A program made the translations under genes and the position numbers. This document shows, piece after piece, positions 22,380 to 34,613 of a DNA stretch of 64,000 bases (position 1 is the first letter of the stretch; each line of letters starts with the position of its first letter). The DNA is from Eleusine coracana subsp. coracana (Eukaryota; Streptophyta; Magnoliopsida; Poales; Poaceae), in the NCBI GenBank assembly GCA_032690845.1, contig CM064430.1, positions 4,264,949 to 4,328,948 of the forward strand, read 5' to 3'. The notes below the pieces were generated by a model. It worked only from the letters and a program-made list of their open reading frames with translations. It was not told the DNA's origin and did no database searches.

Positions 22380-23510
22380 TTCAGGTGCACCATCAGGTTC
22401 ATACTACCCTTAGTTAATTTCATTTTATGTTCATCTTATCGCCCACAGAAAAGGTAAAAAAAATCACCCCGCCCATACCCATGTGTTTAGCCTTTGCATA
22501 TTTCAATTTTAGAGTCTGTAGTGTTGAGTTCCTGCCCTAGTTCTTGTTTAGTCACTGGTTTAGTTTGTGTTTTTGTCATGAGTAGTGTTTCTCTTGCAAC
22601 CCTAGCCGCCATCCCCTTCACCACCCTCTGTTTTGTTGGCTTTGTGTGCTAGGGTTGATTGATCGACACACCCACCCTAATCCCACCCTGATCCCACACT
22701 AAACCCACCCTAAACCCACACCAAACCCGACCCCTAACCCGACTCGGGTTTCTTGAAAACCGATTCCGACCCCCCCTTCAGTAAAACAGCCATAACTTTT
22801 TGCTCGGTTGTCCGTTTTGGCTAAATTTTTATAGTAGATTCTTGACTCAAAGTTGAGGTGACCCACACTTGGCTACGCACTGTGTGCCCTCGTCAAAAAA
22901 TTCAAAAAAATTGGGAATATAAAGAAAAAATTCATTCAAGTTGACACCCGATGTTTTCTGAAACTTCAAGAATTTCGGTAGGCCACATCCTAGCTCTGTT
23001 TGAGCTGAAATTTTCTGTGGATTGTCTCCCATTGATAGTGAGTTAGAGAAAAATATCAAAGTAAAAAAAATTGGGATTTCTACTAGTGCTCCATCTAGGC
23101 CCCTGAAATTTCTCGGTTTGGCTGTTTTACACTTATCCCCTGCTATCGGCTGTGTTCCTTTGTCTAGTTGTTTCTGCCTTGCTATCACTACTGTTCTAGG
23201 ACATAGTTAGACCAGCAACTAGGGACAAGTTACTTGGGGCACTTATTCAGCTTTACTCTCTGTTTTTTATTTGTGTGCCACTCACATATATTTTTGGCCT
23301 TCCTAGCTCTACATATTTCTTCTGGATAGCACAGGTTATTTTGTGACCCTTGCAATCATGGAACACAACTCCCTGGTATCCTTTGCTTTGCTTTTCAGAA
23401 CTTTGTAAGAGCTTTGTATGGAGCTTCCTTTTGCTGTGTTGAGAGGCACCACTGCTTAGCTATTTTGTAGGGATAACCTTCACTGTTTGTTTCCTGTTTT
23501 GGTGTTTCTG
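22380..23510 (+). other. CRM-2 untranslated leader
   Basis: A non-coding leader of about 1.13 kb, colinear with those of CRM-1 and CRM-3. It preserves the about 80 bp (near 23070-23150) that in CRM-3 are replaced by an inverted LTR piece. No gene is seen. Confidence 0.75.
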
Positions 23511-24640
23511 ATGGCAGGAAGCGAAGATGGAGAGGTGGCTTTCCCGTCCAAATTTGCTAAGTGCGTGAGCCAAGAGCAGCTACAGAAGGCATTGCAGACT
23601 GCTCAGAGTGATTTGGCAGAGACGATCACCAGAGTCGTTACTGATGCGGTCAGCAAGCTTCACATTGGAGAAAGCATTGAGCGGTTGGAGAAACGGGTCT
23701 CCAAGCTCACTGATCAGGTTGTCGAGTTCGAGACTGCTCACAAGACCAACAACACCCTTCCCAACAACAATGAAGAAGACGACCTGGATGAAGACATGGT
23801 GTATGCTGCTGATGGCATCGTGGATAGGGCTGCTACAAGGACAGCGAGATTACAACGTCGTTTGAACCGTAACACTCAAGGTATGGGTGGTGTCCACCAC
23901 CACAACCGTCGGCCACAAGGTAACAATCATGGTCATGCTCCTGATGATCCGTATGCGAAAATTAAGTTTTCTATTCCTTCGTTTTTAGGTCAATATGATG
24001 GTGATGCTTATCTTGATTAGGAGATGACTATAGAGCAAAAATTTAATGCTCATCTTGTTCCTGAACAACATAGAGTTAGACAAGCCACTAGTGAGTTTAA
24101 GGATTTTGCTATTGTTTAGTGGAGTGGTCTAGCTGGTGAAACTGATTTGCCTACTACTTGGCAAGAACTTAAGGTAGCAATGCGTGATCATTTTGTTCCA
24201 CCTTCTTTTTATAGAGAGATTCGTAATAAACTACAGCGCTTAGATCAAGGAGATAAAACTATTCAGGAGTACTTTAGTGAGCTTCAGAAGGGTTTAATGC
24301 GTTGTGTTGTAGTTGAAAAAGTACAGGATCAGATTTGTCGCTTTTATTCTGGTTTGAGAAAGGAAATTCATGACATACTTGATTATAAAGAATTTTATAC
24401 CCTCAACCATTGTTTCCAGTATGCTATGCTTGTAGAGAAAGAATCGCAGGGACTTTTCCAGGCTTTTGAGGCGTACAGCAAATCTAGCAGTCATACCATG
24501 TATCCACCGTGACCGACGGGGACTTTGGGGCTGCCCAAGCCATCTTTTCGGCCACCGCCATCAGCAGCTGTCAAGGGCGCTCGTGTTGTTTCTGCAGCAC
24601 CAAGATCAACCCCTGCACCTTCTGTGCACTCAGGTAAAAA
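23511..24640 (+). pseudogene. CRM-2 gag
   Basis: The ATG at 23511 gives MAGSEDGEV, matching the CRM-3 gag start. A predicted coiled coil (about residues 20-85, SIERLEKRVSKLTDQVVEFE) and the Retrotrans_gag core (QKFNAHLVPEQHRVRQATSE) are present. TAG replaces Trp codons near 24017 and 24117, and a stop lies near 24509, followed by a frameshift. The protein shows many replacements relative to CRM-3 gag, clearly more than in the following segment. Capsid function is inferred from the family; this copy is dead. Confidence 0.8.
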
Positions 24641-27600
24641 AATCTGTGCAGGTACCAGCTAGTAGTGCTTCCTCTATCGCTTCGACAGGACGCACTACCG
24701 GGATTCAGTGCCACCGCTGCCATGGACTTGGTCATGTGCAGAAAGATTGTCCAAGTAGGCGGGCATATGTGGCAACAGACGATGGCGGTTACATGAGCAC
24801 CTCCAACGTGGAGGATGAGGAGGAGGACGTCGCTGCCACCAGCAGTGACCTTGTCCTTGGAGGCGGAGACACCACGGGATACATGAACATTATTGTTCAA
24901 CGTGTCCTTAGTACTCAAGTTCATCAGCCCGCGACGATGCAGCGCCACAACTGGTTCCAGATTTTCTTCATCATCAAGAACCGCCGAGCACGTGTCATCA
25001 TTGATGGAGGGAGCTGCAATAACTTGGTGAGTTCTAATGTGGTCCACAAGCTTGCTTTGACCACACGCCCACATCCACATCCGTACTACATTCAATGGTT
25101 AAATGACTCTGGAAAAGCTAAGGTAATACAAACTTGCAGAGTTCCTTTTTCCATTGGTTCTTATGTGGATTCTGTTGATTGTGATGTTGTACCCATGCAA
25201 GCATGTTCACTTTTATTGGGTAGACCTTGGGAATTTGATAATGATGCTGTACACCATGGTAGAAGTAATAAGTACACTTTTATGCATAAAGGAACTAAAA
25301 TTACTTTGTTACCAATGACCCCTGCTGAAATTGTACAAGCTGATTTAGAAAGAGCTGCTAGTTTGAAAAATAAAGGTCCTGAAATTCAACAACCTGTTAA
25401 TTCTAATTCTACACCTAGTAATGTTAATGATTCTTCAAGTTCTAAGGGTGCTGGAATTAAATTACAAGGTCGTTCATGTCTTGCAACAAAATCTGAGCTT
25501 GCTGAAATTTCTGATAATGATGATATTTGCTATGCCTTGATATGCAAAGAAGCTTTGTTTTCGCTTGATGATATTGCTTCTAGTGCTGTGTCTCCTGCTG
25601 TCACTAACCTTTTGCAGGAGTATGAGGATGTTTTTCCAGCAGAGATACCCCCGGGATTGCCACCTTTGAGAGGGATTGAGCATCAAATTGATTTGATTCC
25701 GGGTGCTACTTTGCCAAACCGTGCTGCTTATAGGTCCAACCCTGAGGAAACTAAGGAGATACAACAATAAGTCCAAGACCTTTTGGATCATGGGTACGTT
25801 CATCTATCACTTAGTCCTTGTGTTATTCCTATACTTTTGGTTCCTAAGAAAGATGGTACTTGGCGTATGTGTGTAGATTGTAGAGCCATTAACAACATTA
25901 CTATTAGGTATCGTCATCCTATTTCTAGGCTAGACGACATTCCTATACTTGTGTCAAAAAGCTTGATTTGATCACACGTCCACATCCAAATCCGTATTAC
26001 ATTGAATGGTTAAATGACTCTGGAAAAGCTAAGGTAAACCAAACTTGCAGAGTTCCTTTTTTCCATTGGTTCTTATACTGATTCTGTTGATTGTGATGTC
26101 GTACCCATGCAAGCATGTTCACTTTTATTGGGAAGACCTTGGGGATTTGATAATGATGTTATACACAATGGTAAAAGTAACAATTACACTTTTATGCATA
26201 AAGGAACTAAAATTACTTTGTTACCAATGACCCCTGCCGAAATTGTACAAGCTGATTTAGAAAGAGCTGCTAGTTTGAAAAATAAAGGTCCAGAAATTCA
26301 GCAACCTATTTATTCAGATTCTACACCTAGTAATGTTAATGATTCATCAAGTTCTAAGGGTGCTGGAATTAAATTACAGGGACGTTCATGTCTTGCAACA
26401 AAATCTGAGCTTGCTAAAATTTCTGCTGATGATGATATTTGCTATGCTTTGATATGCAAACAAGCTTTGTTTTCACTCAATGATATTGCTTCTAGTGCTT
26501 TGCCTCCTGCTATCACTAACCTTTTGCAGGAGTATGAGGATGTTTTCCTAGCTGAGATACCCTCGGGATTGCCACCTTTGAGAGGAATTGAGCATCAAAT
26601 TGATTTGATTCTGAATGCTACTTTGCCAAACAGTGCTGCTTATAGGTCCAACCCTGAGGAAACTAAGGAGATACAACAATAAGTCCAAGACCTTTTGGAT
26701 CATGGGTACGTTCATCTATCACTTAGTCCTTGTGTTATTCCTATACTTTTGGTTCCTAAGAAAGATGGTACTTGGCGTATGTGTGTAGATTGTAGAGCCA
26801 TTAACAACATTACTATTAGGTATCGTCATCCTATTTCTAGGCTAGACGACATGCTTGGTGAGTTATGTGGTGCTATAATTTTCAATAAAATTGATTTGCG
26901 TAGTGGCTACCACCAAATTAGAATGAAACTTGGGGATGAATAGAAAACAGCTTTCAAAATCAAATTCGGGTTATATGAGTGGTTAGTAATGCCTTTCGGT
27001 TTAACTAATGCAACTAGTACTTTCATGCGCTTGATGAATGAGGTTTTAAGAGCTTTCATTGGCAAATTTGTGGTAGTTTACTTTGATGATATCTTGATTT
27101 ATAGCAAATCCATATAGGAAAAATATGAATCATTTGCGTGCTGTTTTTGATGCTTTGTGAGATGCATGTTTATTTGGTAACCTTGAGAAGTGCACCTTTT
27201 GCACCGATCGAGTCTCTATTCTTGGCTATGTTGTGACTCCACATGGAATTGAGGTGGATGAGGCGAAGATTGAAGCCATAAAGAGCTGGCATGTATCAAA
27301 AAATATCACACAGGTGAGGAGTTTTCTTGGTCTTGCAGGTTTCTACCGCCGCTTTGTCAAAGATTTCAGCACCATTGCTACACCTTTGCATGAGTTGACA
27401 AAGAAGGGCATTGATTTCCATTGGGGTAAGGTACATCATGAGTCTTTTGATGCTTTGAAGGACAAACTTACACATGCACTTTTGAGCTTGAATGTGATGC
27501 TAGTGGTATAGGCATTGGTGGTGTTTTGATGCAAGATGGTAAACCTATTGCATACTTTAGTGAGAAAATTACTAGGCCTGTTTTGAATTACTCCACGTAT

Positions 27601-28865
27601 GATAAGAAATTGTATGCACTTGTACGTTCTTTAGAGACGTGGCGTCATTATTTGTTGCCCAAAGAATTTGTTATTCATTCTGATCATAAATCACTTAAGT
27701 ATATTTGTTCTCAATGTAATTTGAACCGTAGACATGCTAAATGGGTTGAGTTTATTGAGTCTTTTCCTTACATTATTAAACATAAGAATGGGAAGGATAA
27801 TGTGATTGCTGATGTTTTATCTAGACGCTATAGTTTGTTGTCTCAACTTGATTGTAGAATTTTTGGACTTGAGGCAATTAAAGAACAATATGTTACTGAT
27901 GTTGATTTTAAGGATGTATTGCTGCATTATAAAGAAGGTCGTGCATGGAACAATTTTTTGTTGAATGATGGATTCTTGTTTAGAGCTAACGGCCTATGCA
28001 TTCCAGTTGGTTTTGTTTGTCTTTTGTTGTTACAGGAGGTGCATGGAGGTGGATTGATGGGTCATTTTGGTGCCAAGAAGACGGAGGATATTTTGGCCAC
28101 ACACTTCTTTTGGCCAAGGATGAGGAAAGATGTTGAGCGCTTTGTTGCTCGCTGCACTACATGTCAAAAAGCTAATTCTCGCTTGAATCCACATGGGTTA
28201 TACATGCCACTTCCTGTTCCTTCTATTCCTTGGGCAGATATTTCTATGGACTTTGGTTTAGGACTGCCTAAGACTAAGAGGGGGAGTGATAGTATTTTTG
28301 TTGTTGTGAATAGATTTTCTAAGATGGCACACTTTATACCATGTCATAAAACTGATGATGCTAGTTATATTGCTGACCTCTTTTTCAAAGAAATTATACG
28401 TTTGCATGGCATGCCTTCTACTATTGTTTCAGATTATGATGCAAAATTCTTGAGTCACTTTTGGCGCACACTTTGGAATAAGTTGGGTACAAAGTTGTTA
28501 TTTTCTACAACTTGTCACCCACAAACTGATGGACAAACTGAGGTTGTGAACCGCACTTTGGGTACTATGCTGAGAGCTATTTTGAAGAAAAATTTGAAGC
28601 AATGGAAAGAATGTTTGCCTCATGTTGAGTTTGCTTATAATCGGGCAACACATTCTACTACCAAGGTAAGTCCTTTCAAGGTAATGTATGGCTTTGATCC
28701 CCGTACTCCACATGATATACTTCCTCTATCTATTAATGAGAGAGTTCATGATGATGCTAAGGAGCATGTTGAATTTATTTTGCAAATGCATGAGACCACT
28801 AGACTTAGCATTGAAAAGATGAACGAAAAGTATAAAATTGCTGGTAGTAAAGGTAGAAAGGAAGT
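24641..28865 (+). pseudogene. CRM-2 pol (zinc knuckle, PR, RT, RNase H, integrase)
   Basis: The zinc knuckle CHRCHGLGHVQKDC retains Q before it, where CRM-3 has a stop. Protease DGGSCNNLVSS is at about 25000. A first RT start (25771-25945) breaks off and the protease-RT linker begins again, so this part occurs twice. In the second RT copy YFDD is present (about 27080-27091), but TAG/TGA stops and a frameshift surround it. A deletion of about 34 bp lies before RNase H (ECDASGIGIGG). Integrase has the HHCC finger and the core aspartates, and keeps Glu at the DDE position (TDGQTEVVNR, about 28540) where CRM-3 has Lys. Multiple stops make it non-functional. Confidence 0.85.
25049..26860. repeat. 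Duplicated protease-RT segment, period about 910 bp
   Basis: The segment from about 25049 to 25945 (protease end through RT start) recurs from about 25958 to 26858. Both copies share a TAA after EIQQ (25768-25770 and 26680-26682) and the HGYVHLSLSPCVIP variant. The first copy is otherwise almost identical to CRM-3 (39000-39710), the second is not. Confidence 0.85.
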
Positions 28866-28935
28866 TGTTGGGGGATCACCTCGTGGGCCACCCTTCGAGA
28901 GCAGTAGAAGCTAGACCGTAGACAGCAGATCAGAT

Positions 28936-30181
28936 GTGGATTATAAAAGGTGCAAGCAAAGCCAGAGCAAAAATCATAGCCAAGCCCACACCGAGGGCTC
29001 TTATCAAGAAAGACAGCACAGAAAGCCAAGGCCACCCCTCGAACAAGCACCATCGTTCGTAGGGCACATCGAAGAGGAGAAACAAGATTATAGCACCAAG
29101 GACAACCTCAACAATGACTATAGAGAAAGCAACTATCGGGGTCACGGCAGAGGCCGAAGCTCACCAAGCCAAAACCGTCAAGCCAGAAAACCATATTGCC
29201 TCTATTGTGGAGAGTACAAGGGGCACAAAACCTCCACTTGCCTCAAAGCAAAACAGATTCAAGAAAGGATGGAACCAGAGAAGAAAATACCAGCACAAAC
29301 AAAAGCCATCAACTATACATCGCCCAACCCATGGCCCCAACAACCATATCCACAACCCGCACAAATCAATTACCATTACCCAAACACCCACCATCAGCCA
29401 TATACACCATCCCCATACTTCAACATGACCTATCCAATACAACCCCCCAAACCACTATATGCAACCAAGGCAATCAACCCAGCAATCATCGGCAAACCAA
29501 GAGCAACACAGGCAAAAACAAGAGCCATCACAATTATCTCAGCCCAAGCCGGAGCCTAACCCGAACCAAGCCACACCATTTCCGGTGCAAGGATTCATTG
29601 GAATGATATGTGGGGGGTCATCCTTAGACTTAGAGAACAAAAGAAGAAGAAGGGACCATTTCCGAATGGTAAATAGAGTTTTCACCAAGGGACCAATCAT
29701 CAAATCAAAATGGTCCAACATTCCCATCACCTTCACTGAAGCTGACCTCAACCTTAAAGCTTACCCACACGTCGACGCATTCGTAATCGAAGCCCACATC
29801 CACACTTGGATGGTCAGCAAAGTTCTCATAGACAACGGAAGTCAGGCAAATATAATGTTCATAAATGCCTTTGAGCAAATGGGCCTTAGCAAAAGCTCCT
29901 TGCAACCATCGAACATACCACTTATAGGTTTTGGAGGGAAGAGAATCACACCCATGGGCACGGTCTCTCTCCCAGTATCATTCGGCAACACTCAAAACCC
30001 TCGAACAGAATACATAAGATTCGACGTCGTGGACCTCTGCCACCCATTCAACGTCATATTCGGCCGAGGTACAATCAACACATTTGAGGCAGCTATCCAC
30101 AGTGCTTACCTATGCATGAAGATTCCAGCTGCTAGGGAGTCATCACAGTCAAAGGAAATCAACAAATGGCAAGAGACATAG
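28936..30181 (+). pseudogene. Tat-2 gag C-terminus and protease
   Basis: The first frame (28936-29559) has a zinc-knuckle-like CLYCGEYKGHKTSTC with an extra residue before the His, then a Pro/Gln/Tyr-rich spacer. A frame change at about 29460-29560 leads into the second frame, up to 30181. This has a retroviral-type protease: MVSKVLIDNGSQANIMF, where D-N-G replaces D-T/S-G as often in Tat elements, and later FNVIFGRGTINTFEAAIHSAYLC. A stop at 30179-30181 separates it from the next frame, which overlaps it. It has no start and no intact gag; it is a remnant. Confidence 0.7.
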
Positions 30182-33100
30182 AGAAAGGTTACGCACCAGG
30201 AGAAAGAAATTGCAATAACATACAAGTATTTAGCCAAGAGCGGCTAGAAGAAGAGGAAAGAGCCAGAAAGGCTCGGGAGCAACATGAGATCAATGCAAAA
30301 GAAGAGGCACACTGCCTCGACAAGGAAAGAATCGCAGTCCAGCCAGACGAGGAAACCAAAAAAGTACTCCTCGATGAACAAGTATTGGGACAATTCATCA
30401 CAATGGGTTCGGGGCTAACTTTCGAGGAAGAAAAAGAGTTACTAACATTCCTCGGCAAAAACAAAGATGTATTCACTTGGTCCTCGGCAGACCTCGAGGG
30501 AGTGGATAGAAGCATCATAGAACACAAGTTACAAATTGATGCAACTGCCAAACCAAAGAAACAAAGGCTCAGAAAAATGTTTGATGAAAAAACAGAAGCC
30601 GTCAAAGTCAAGTACCCATGTTGGCTAGCAAACTGTGTTATGGTGAGGAAAAAGAATGGGAAGTGGAGAATGTGCATAGATTTCACAGACCTCAACAAAG
30701 CTTGCCCCAAAGACGATTTCCCATTACCCCGAATTGACAAGATTGTGGACGCGGCAGCTAGAAGTGAGCTGCTATCACTGCTGGACTGTTTCTCAGGCTA
30801 TCAACAAATCTGGCTCAGGAAGGAGGATGAGGAAAAAACAAGTTTCATTACACCCTTTGGCACATACTATTTTGTAAGGATGCCCGAAGGATTGAAGAAT
30901 GCTGGCCCTACGTTCTGCCATATGACTCAAAAGGCCTTCGAGTCACAGTTTGGAAAAGTGTGCATGCCTATGTGGATGACATTATAGTAGCAAGTAAGAA
31001 AAAGAGTAACCACATATCAGACTTGGCCGAAACATTCGCAAACCTTCGAGCAGCAAGGTTAAAGCTAAACCCAAAAAAATGCCTGTTCGGAATCTAGAAA
31101 GGAAAAGTGCTCGGTTGCCTCGTATCAGCCAAGGGCATAGAAGCCAACCCCGACAAAATCAAAGCAATCACCCAAATGCAAGAGCCCAAGAGCAGAAAAG
31201 ATGTGCAGAAGCTTACAGGCAGAATGGTAGCTTTGGATCAATTCATATCAAGATCAGCTGAGCGAAGCTTGCCATTCTTCCAAACACTTTGAGGAGCTCA
31301 ACCCTTCGAGTGGGGCCCAAAGCAGAAAAAAGCCTTCGCAGATCTAAAAGACTACCTTCAAAGTCAATCAAAACTAACCAACCCAGAGCCGGGGGCCATG
31401 TTACTACTATACGTCGCTGCATCCCATTTGGCAGTCAGTGCAGTTCTGGTGCAAGAGAAAAAAATCATCAAAACAGTCAAGGGAGAACCTAAAGAGCTCT
31501 TAGCACAATTCCCAGTATACTATGTTAGCGAAGCACTATATGGCTCTAAAAGGTTTTACTCTGATATGGAGAAAATCGCATATGCAGTAGTAATGGCTTC
31601 CAGAAAATTGAGGCATTACTTCGAAGCTCATCACATTAAAGTACTTACTAACCAACCGCTCAATGAGATATTTGGCAACCGTGAAGCTTCGGGAACTATC
31701 GGTAAATGGGCCATGGAGCTCTCGGAGCACGTAGTGGATTTTGAGAAACGAAGTGCAATCAAGTCTCAAGTACTCGCCGATTTCATAGTAGATTGGATGG
31801 CCACACAGCATGCCAGAAACCAAACATTCTCGGAGCCAATGTGGACAGCTCATTGTGATGGAGCTTGGGGACTAGCAGGGGCAGGCATAGCGGCCATAAT
31901 TACTTCAACCGAAGGTGTGAAAATGAGATACGCCACAAGGCTCGAGTTCAGTTACGAAACAGACAAATGCACCAACAATATAGCAGAATATGAGGCAGTG
32001 TTGCTAGCACTCAAGAAACTCAGAGCACTTAGAATCCAGAGGTGCAGAGTCAAAACTAATTCCAAAATCGTCGCCAGCCAGCATGACAAGGAATTCACAA
32101 TCAGGGATTCTTAGCTTGAGAAATACCACAGCATTGTTCGAAGCATGGAAAAATACTTCAACGGCTTTGACATACAGTACATCGAAAGAAAATTCAACAA
32201 GAGGCAGATGAGCTCGCAAAAATAGCTGCAAAGCAAGACTCGATGCCACAAGACGTGTTCTTTCAAACAATCACTGAGTCTTCGATCAAATCAGCCCTCC
32301 AAGATCCCAAATAAATCCACGCAGTGACCAGCGAGGATTGGAGATCCCAAATAATTGCATACCTTGAAGGGTTTTACGAGCCCGACACCGAGTCAGAAGC
32401 AAAAAGAATGCAGCAGAGAGCCAGGAATTACAAAATCATCGAGGGAACGCTCTACAAGTTCGGAGTATGTACCCCATTGCTTAAATGCATCAGCCAAGTG
32501 GAGGGCGCAGAACTACTCAGCAAAATACACAAGGGTGTATGCGGAGCACACATCGGATTCCGACCCTTAGCGGCAAAAGCAGTAAGGCAAGGTTTCTATT
32601 GGCCATCAATGATCAGAGACGCTGCAGAAGTGGTAACCAGATGCAAAGCCTGCCAAAAGATATCAAACAAACAATCAGCACCTTCGCAGCCAACACAACT
32701 CATAGCACCATCATGGCCTCTTCAGCGTTGGGGGATAGACATCGTCGGACCCTGCCCACAGCACCCAGGAATTATAGATGGGCAGTCGTAGCCCTCGAGT
32801 ACTTCACCAAATGGATCGAAGCAAAACCAATCACAAACATATCAGCCGCAACAATCAAAAAATTCTTTTGGCAAAACATAATCTGCCGCTTCGGAGTCCC
32901 AAGAGACATAACCGTGGACAACGAAAAATAGTTTGAAAATGATATGTTCAAAGAGTTCTGTCACGCCATTGGAACCAAGATCGACTTCGCGTCAGTATAC
33001 CACCCCCAATCGAATGGAGCTGTGGAGAGAACAAATAGTCTCATATTCAAAGCAATCAAAAAGAGACTCCTCGATGACAAGAAAGGAAAGTGGGCAGAGG

Positions 33101-33535
33101 AGTTGCCAAGGGTTATATGATCACACAACACAACCAAAACCAGAGCAACCAACTATTCACCATTCAAGTTACTCTATGGGGAGGATGCAGTAACCCCCGA
33201 AGAAATTTCTCATCAAAGCCCAAGAACAACAAGCACGAAGCCACCACAGCCCTCAGAGGCAGAGTCAAAAGACCTCATGGAGGTTGACAGACTGGAAGCA
33301 GCTACCAACCTCGACAAGTATCAAAGGGAAACACGCAACTGGAGAGACAAGAAGGTTTTACCCCGAGCATATGCAGTAGGAGATCTAGTCCTACTCCGAA
33401 GCCCAAAAACAGAAAGCAAAGGTAAACTAGAACCCAAATGGGAAGGCCCATACATTGTAGCAAGGTCAAGCAGACCCGGAACATACAGACTCAAGAATTC
33501 ACAAGGAGAAGAGTTGCCGCACTCCTAGAATGCGG
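30166..33535 (+). pseudogene. Tat-2 pol: RT, RNase H, aRNase H, integrase
   Basis: The RT has CIDFTDLNKACPKDDFPLPR and SGYQQIWL. A frameshift at about 30960-30990 precedes YVDD. After a TAG near 31095, RNase H follows (MLLLYVAASHLAVSAVL; its first Asp is not seen). A second, archaeal-type RNase H begins WTAHCDGAWG (about 31843), with NNIAEYEAVL and KTNSK where KTDSK is usual, so one catalytic Asp is probably Asn. The integrase has a zinc finger ending CKACQK, the core (RWGIDIVGP, ITVDN, HPQSNGAVERTN) and a C-terminal GDLVLLRSPK...WEGPYIVA. At least four stops and three frameshifts occur. This is a fossil; the domain order is certain. Confidence 0.8.
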
Positions 33536-33923
33536 ATAACCTTCGAAAGTTCTACACCTAGGGAAGCAACACCCAACACATGTAAGCAGCCAAGCATATC
33601 ACAAAACTATAAGTGCTACCTTGAGCTTAGTTGTTAGCTTTACTTTCCAAACATTTCCTTCCTCAAGTTGTAAAAAGGACCGTACTCTTTTCCTCACATG
33701 GGGAACCCTTCGTAGGGGTGAGGTTTTTAACGAGGCGGATCCTATGTAAACCCCAGCTAAATCTACAAAGCTTCCTTCCCCAATGCGGAAAGCCTCGCTC
33801 AGCGGAGCGCATCAAAACAACTCCCCATTGCGGAGATTGTGATATTTAAAAAAGAGCAAAAAGCTCTCAAAACATAGCTACTGCGTGGATCAAAGACCGA
33901 AGAGCTAAAAACCGCACAGTCAG
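33536..33923 (+). other. Tat-2 3' non-coding region
   Basis: It follows the pol stop. GAGGTTTTTAACGAGGCGG at 33720-33738 is typical of sequence downstream of Tat pol genes. CCTTCG/CGAAGG pieces foreshadow the tandem array. No gene seen. Confidence 0.6.
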
Positions 33924-34608
33924 CTAACTTAGCGCAAAAATGCTAAGGGGCTCGCTACAGCCTAGACCCGTCGAAGGGTTCATACAAAAGCCTCGCCCCT
34001 AGCACTTCGAGGGGGGGGGCGGCATATTTTCAAAAAACATAGCGCAAAAATGCTAAGGGGCTCGCTGCAGCCCAAACCCGTCGAAGGGTTCATACAAATG
34101 CCTCGCCCCTAGCACTTCGAGGGGGAGGGTGACGTTTTTCAAAAAAACTTAGCGTAAAAATGCTAAGGGGCTCGCTACAGCCCAGTCCCGTCGAAGGGTT
34201 CATACAAAAGCCACGCCCCTAGCACTTCGAGGGGGAGGGTGGCGTTTTTTCAAAAAACTTAGCGCAAAAATGCTAAGGGGCTCGCTGCAGCCTAGACCCG
34301 TCGAAGGGTTCATACAAAAGCCTCCCCCCTAGCACTTCGAGGGGAAGGGTGGCGTTTTTTCAAAAAACTTAGCGCAAAAATGCTAAGAGTCTCGCTGTAG
34401 CCCAAACCCATCGAAGGGTTCGTACAAAAGCGTCGCCCCAAGCACTTCGAGGGGGAGGGTGGCGTTTTTTCAAAAAACTTAGCGCAAAAATGCTAAGGGG
34501 CTCGCAGCAGCCCAGACCCGTCGAAGGGTTCATACAAAAGCCTCGCCCCTAGCACTTCGAAGGGAAGGGTGGTATTTTTTCAAAAAACTTAGCGCAAAAA
34601 TGCTAAGG
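33924..34608 (+). repeat. Tandem array of about 110-bp units (left part)
   Basis: About seven units, each starting AACTTAGCGCAAAAATGC, with AAGGGGCTCGCT, CGTCGAAGGGTTCATAC and CTAGCACTTCGAGGGG in order. Unit starts are near 33924, 34037, 34146, 34256, 34367, 34478 and 34587. The last unit is cut by CRM-3 and continues at 43124. Such arrays are known in the 3' regions of Tat elements. Confidence 0.9.
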
Positions 34609-34613
34609 GGCTC
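34609..34613. other. Target-site duplication of CRM-3, left copy
   Basis: GGCTC is immediately before the LTR; the right copy is 43124-43128. Together they rebuild the array motif AAGGGGCTC-ACTGTAGCC. Confidence 0.95.

Larger units (their letters stand above)
21445..28865 (+). mobile_element. CRM-2: degenerate CRM-lineage element lacking its 3' end
   Basis: The order is 5' LTR, primer-binding site, leader, gag, protease, RT, RNase H and integrase, all recognisable by alignment with CRM-3. The element stops at 28865 within the integrase C-terminal region (GRKEV), where Tat-2 begins, so the polyprotein tail and the 3' LTR are missing. GTGCC (21440-21444) is the candidate left target copy. It carries many stops and a duplicated, chimeric protease-RT part. 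Confidence 0.85.
28866..34608 (+). mobile_element. Tat-2, left part: Tat-lineage (Grande-like) Gypsy element
   Basis: It begins TGTTGGGGGATCACC, possibly an LTR start, but gag-like sequence follows within 80 bp, so the 5' end is internally deleted. Gag, protease, RT-RNase H, a second archaeal-type RNase H and integrase follow on plus, then a 3' non-coding region and a tandem array. The element resumes after CRM-3 at 43124. The dual RNase H and the antisense ORF on the right identify the Tat lineage; 'Grande-like' refers to that ORF layout. Confidence 0.75.

Noticed and set aside
24571..25095. Minus-strand ORFs of 149-174 codons opposite CRM protease (also 38594-39043)
   Set aside because: They mirror the conserved sense coding sequence of the zinc knuckle and protease and have no independent support.
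33924..34608. Regular array that might be a CRISPR
   Set aside because: Units are about 110 bp with no unique spacers; this is a tandem satellite-like array in a plant retroelement.
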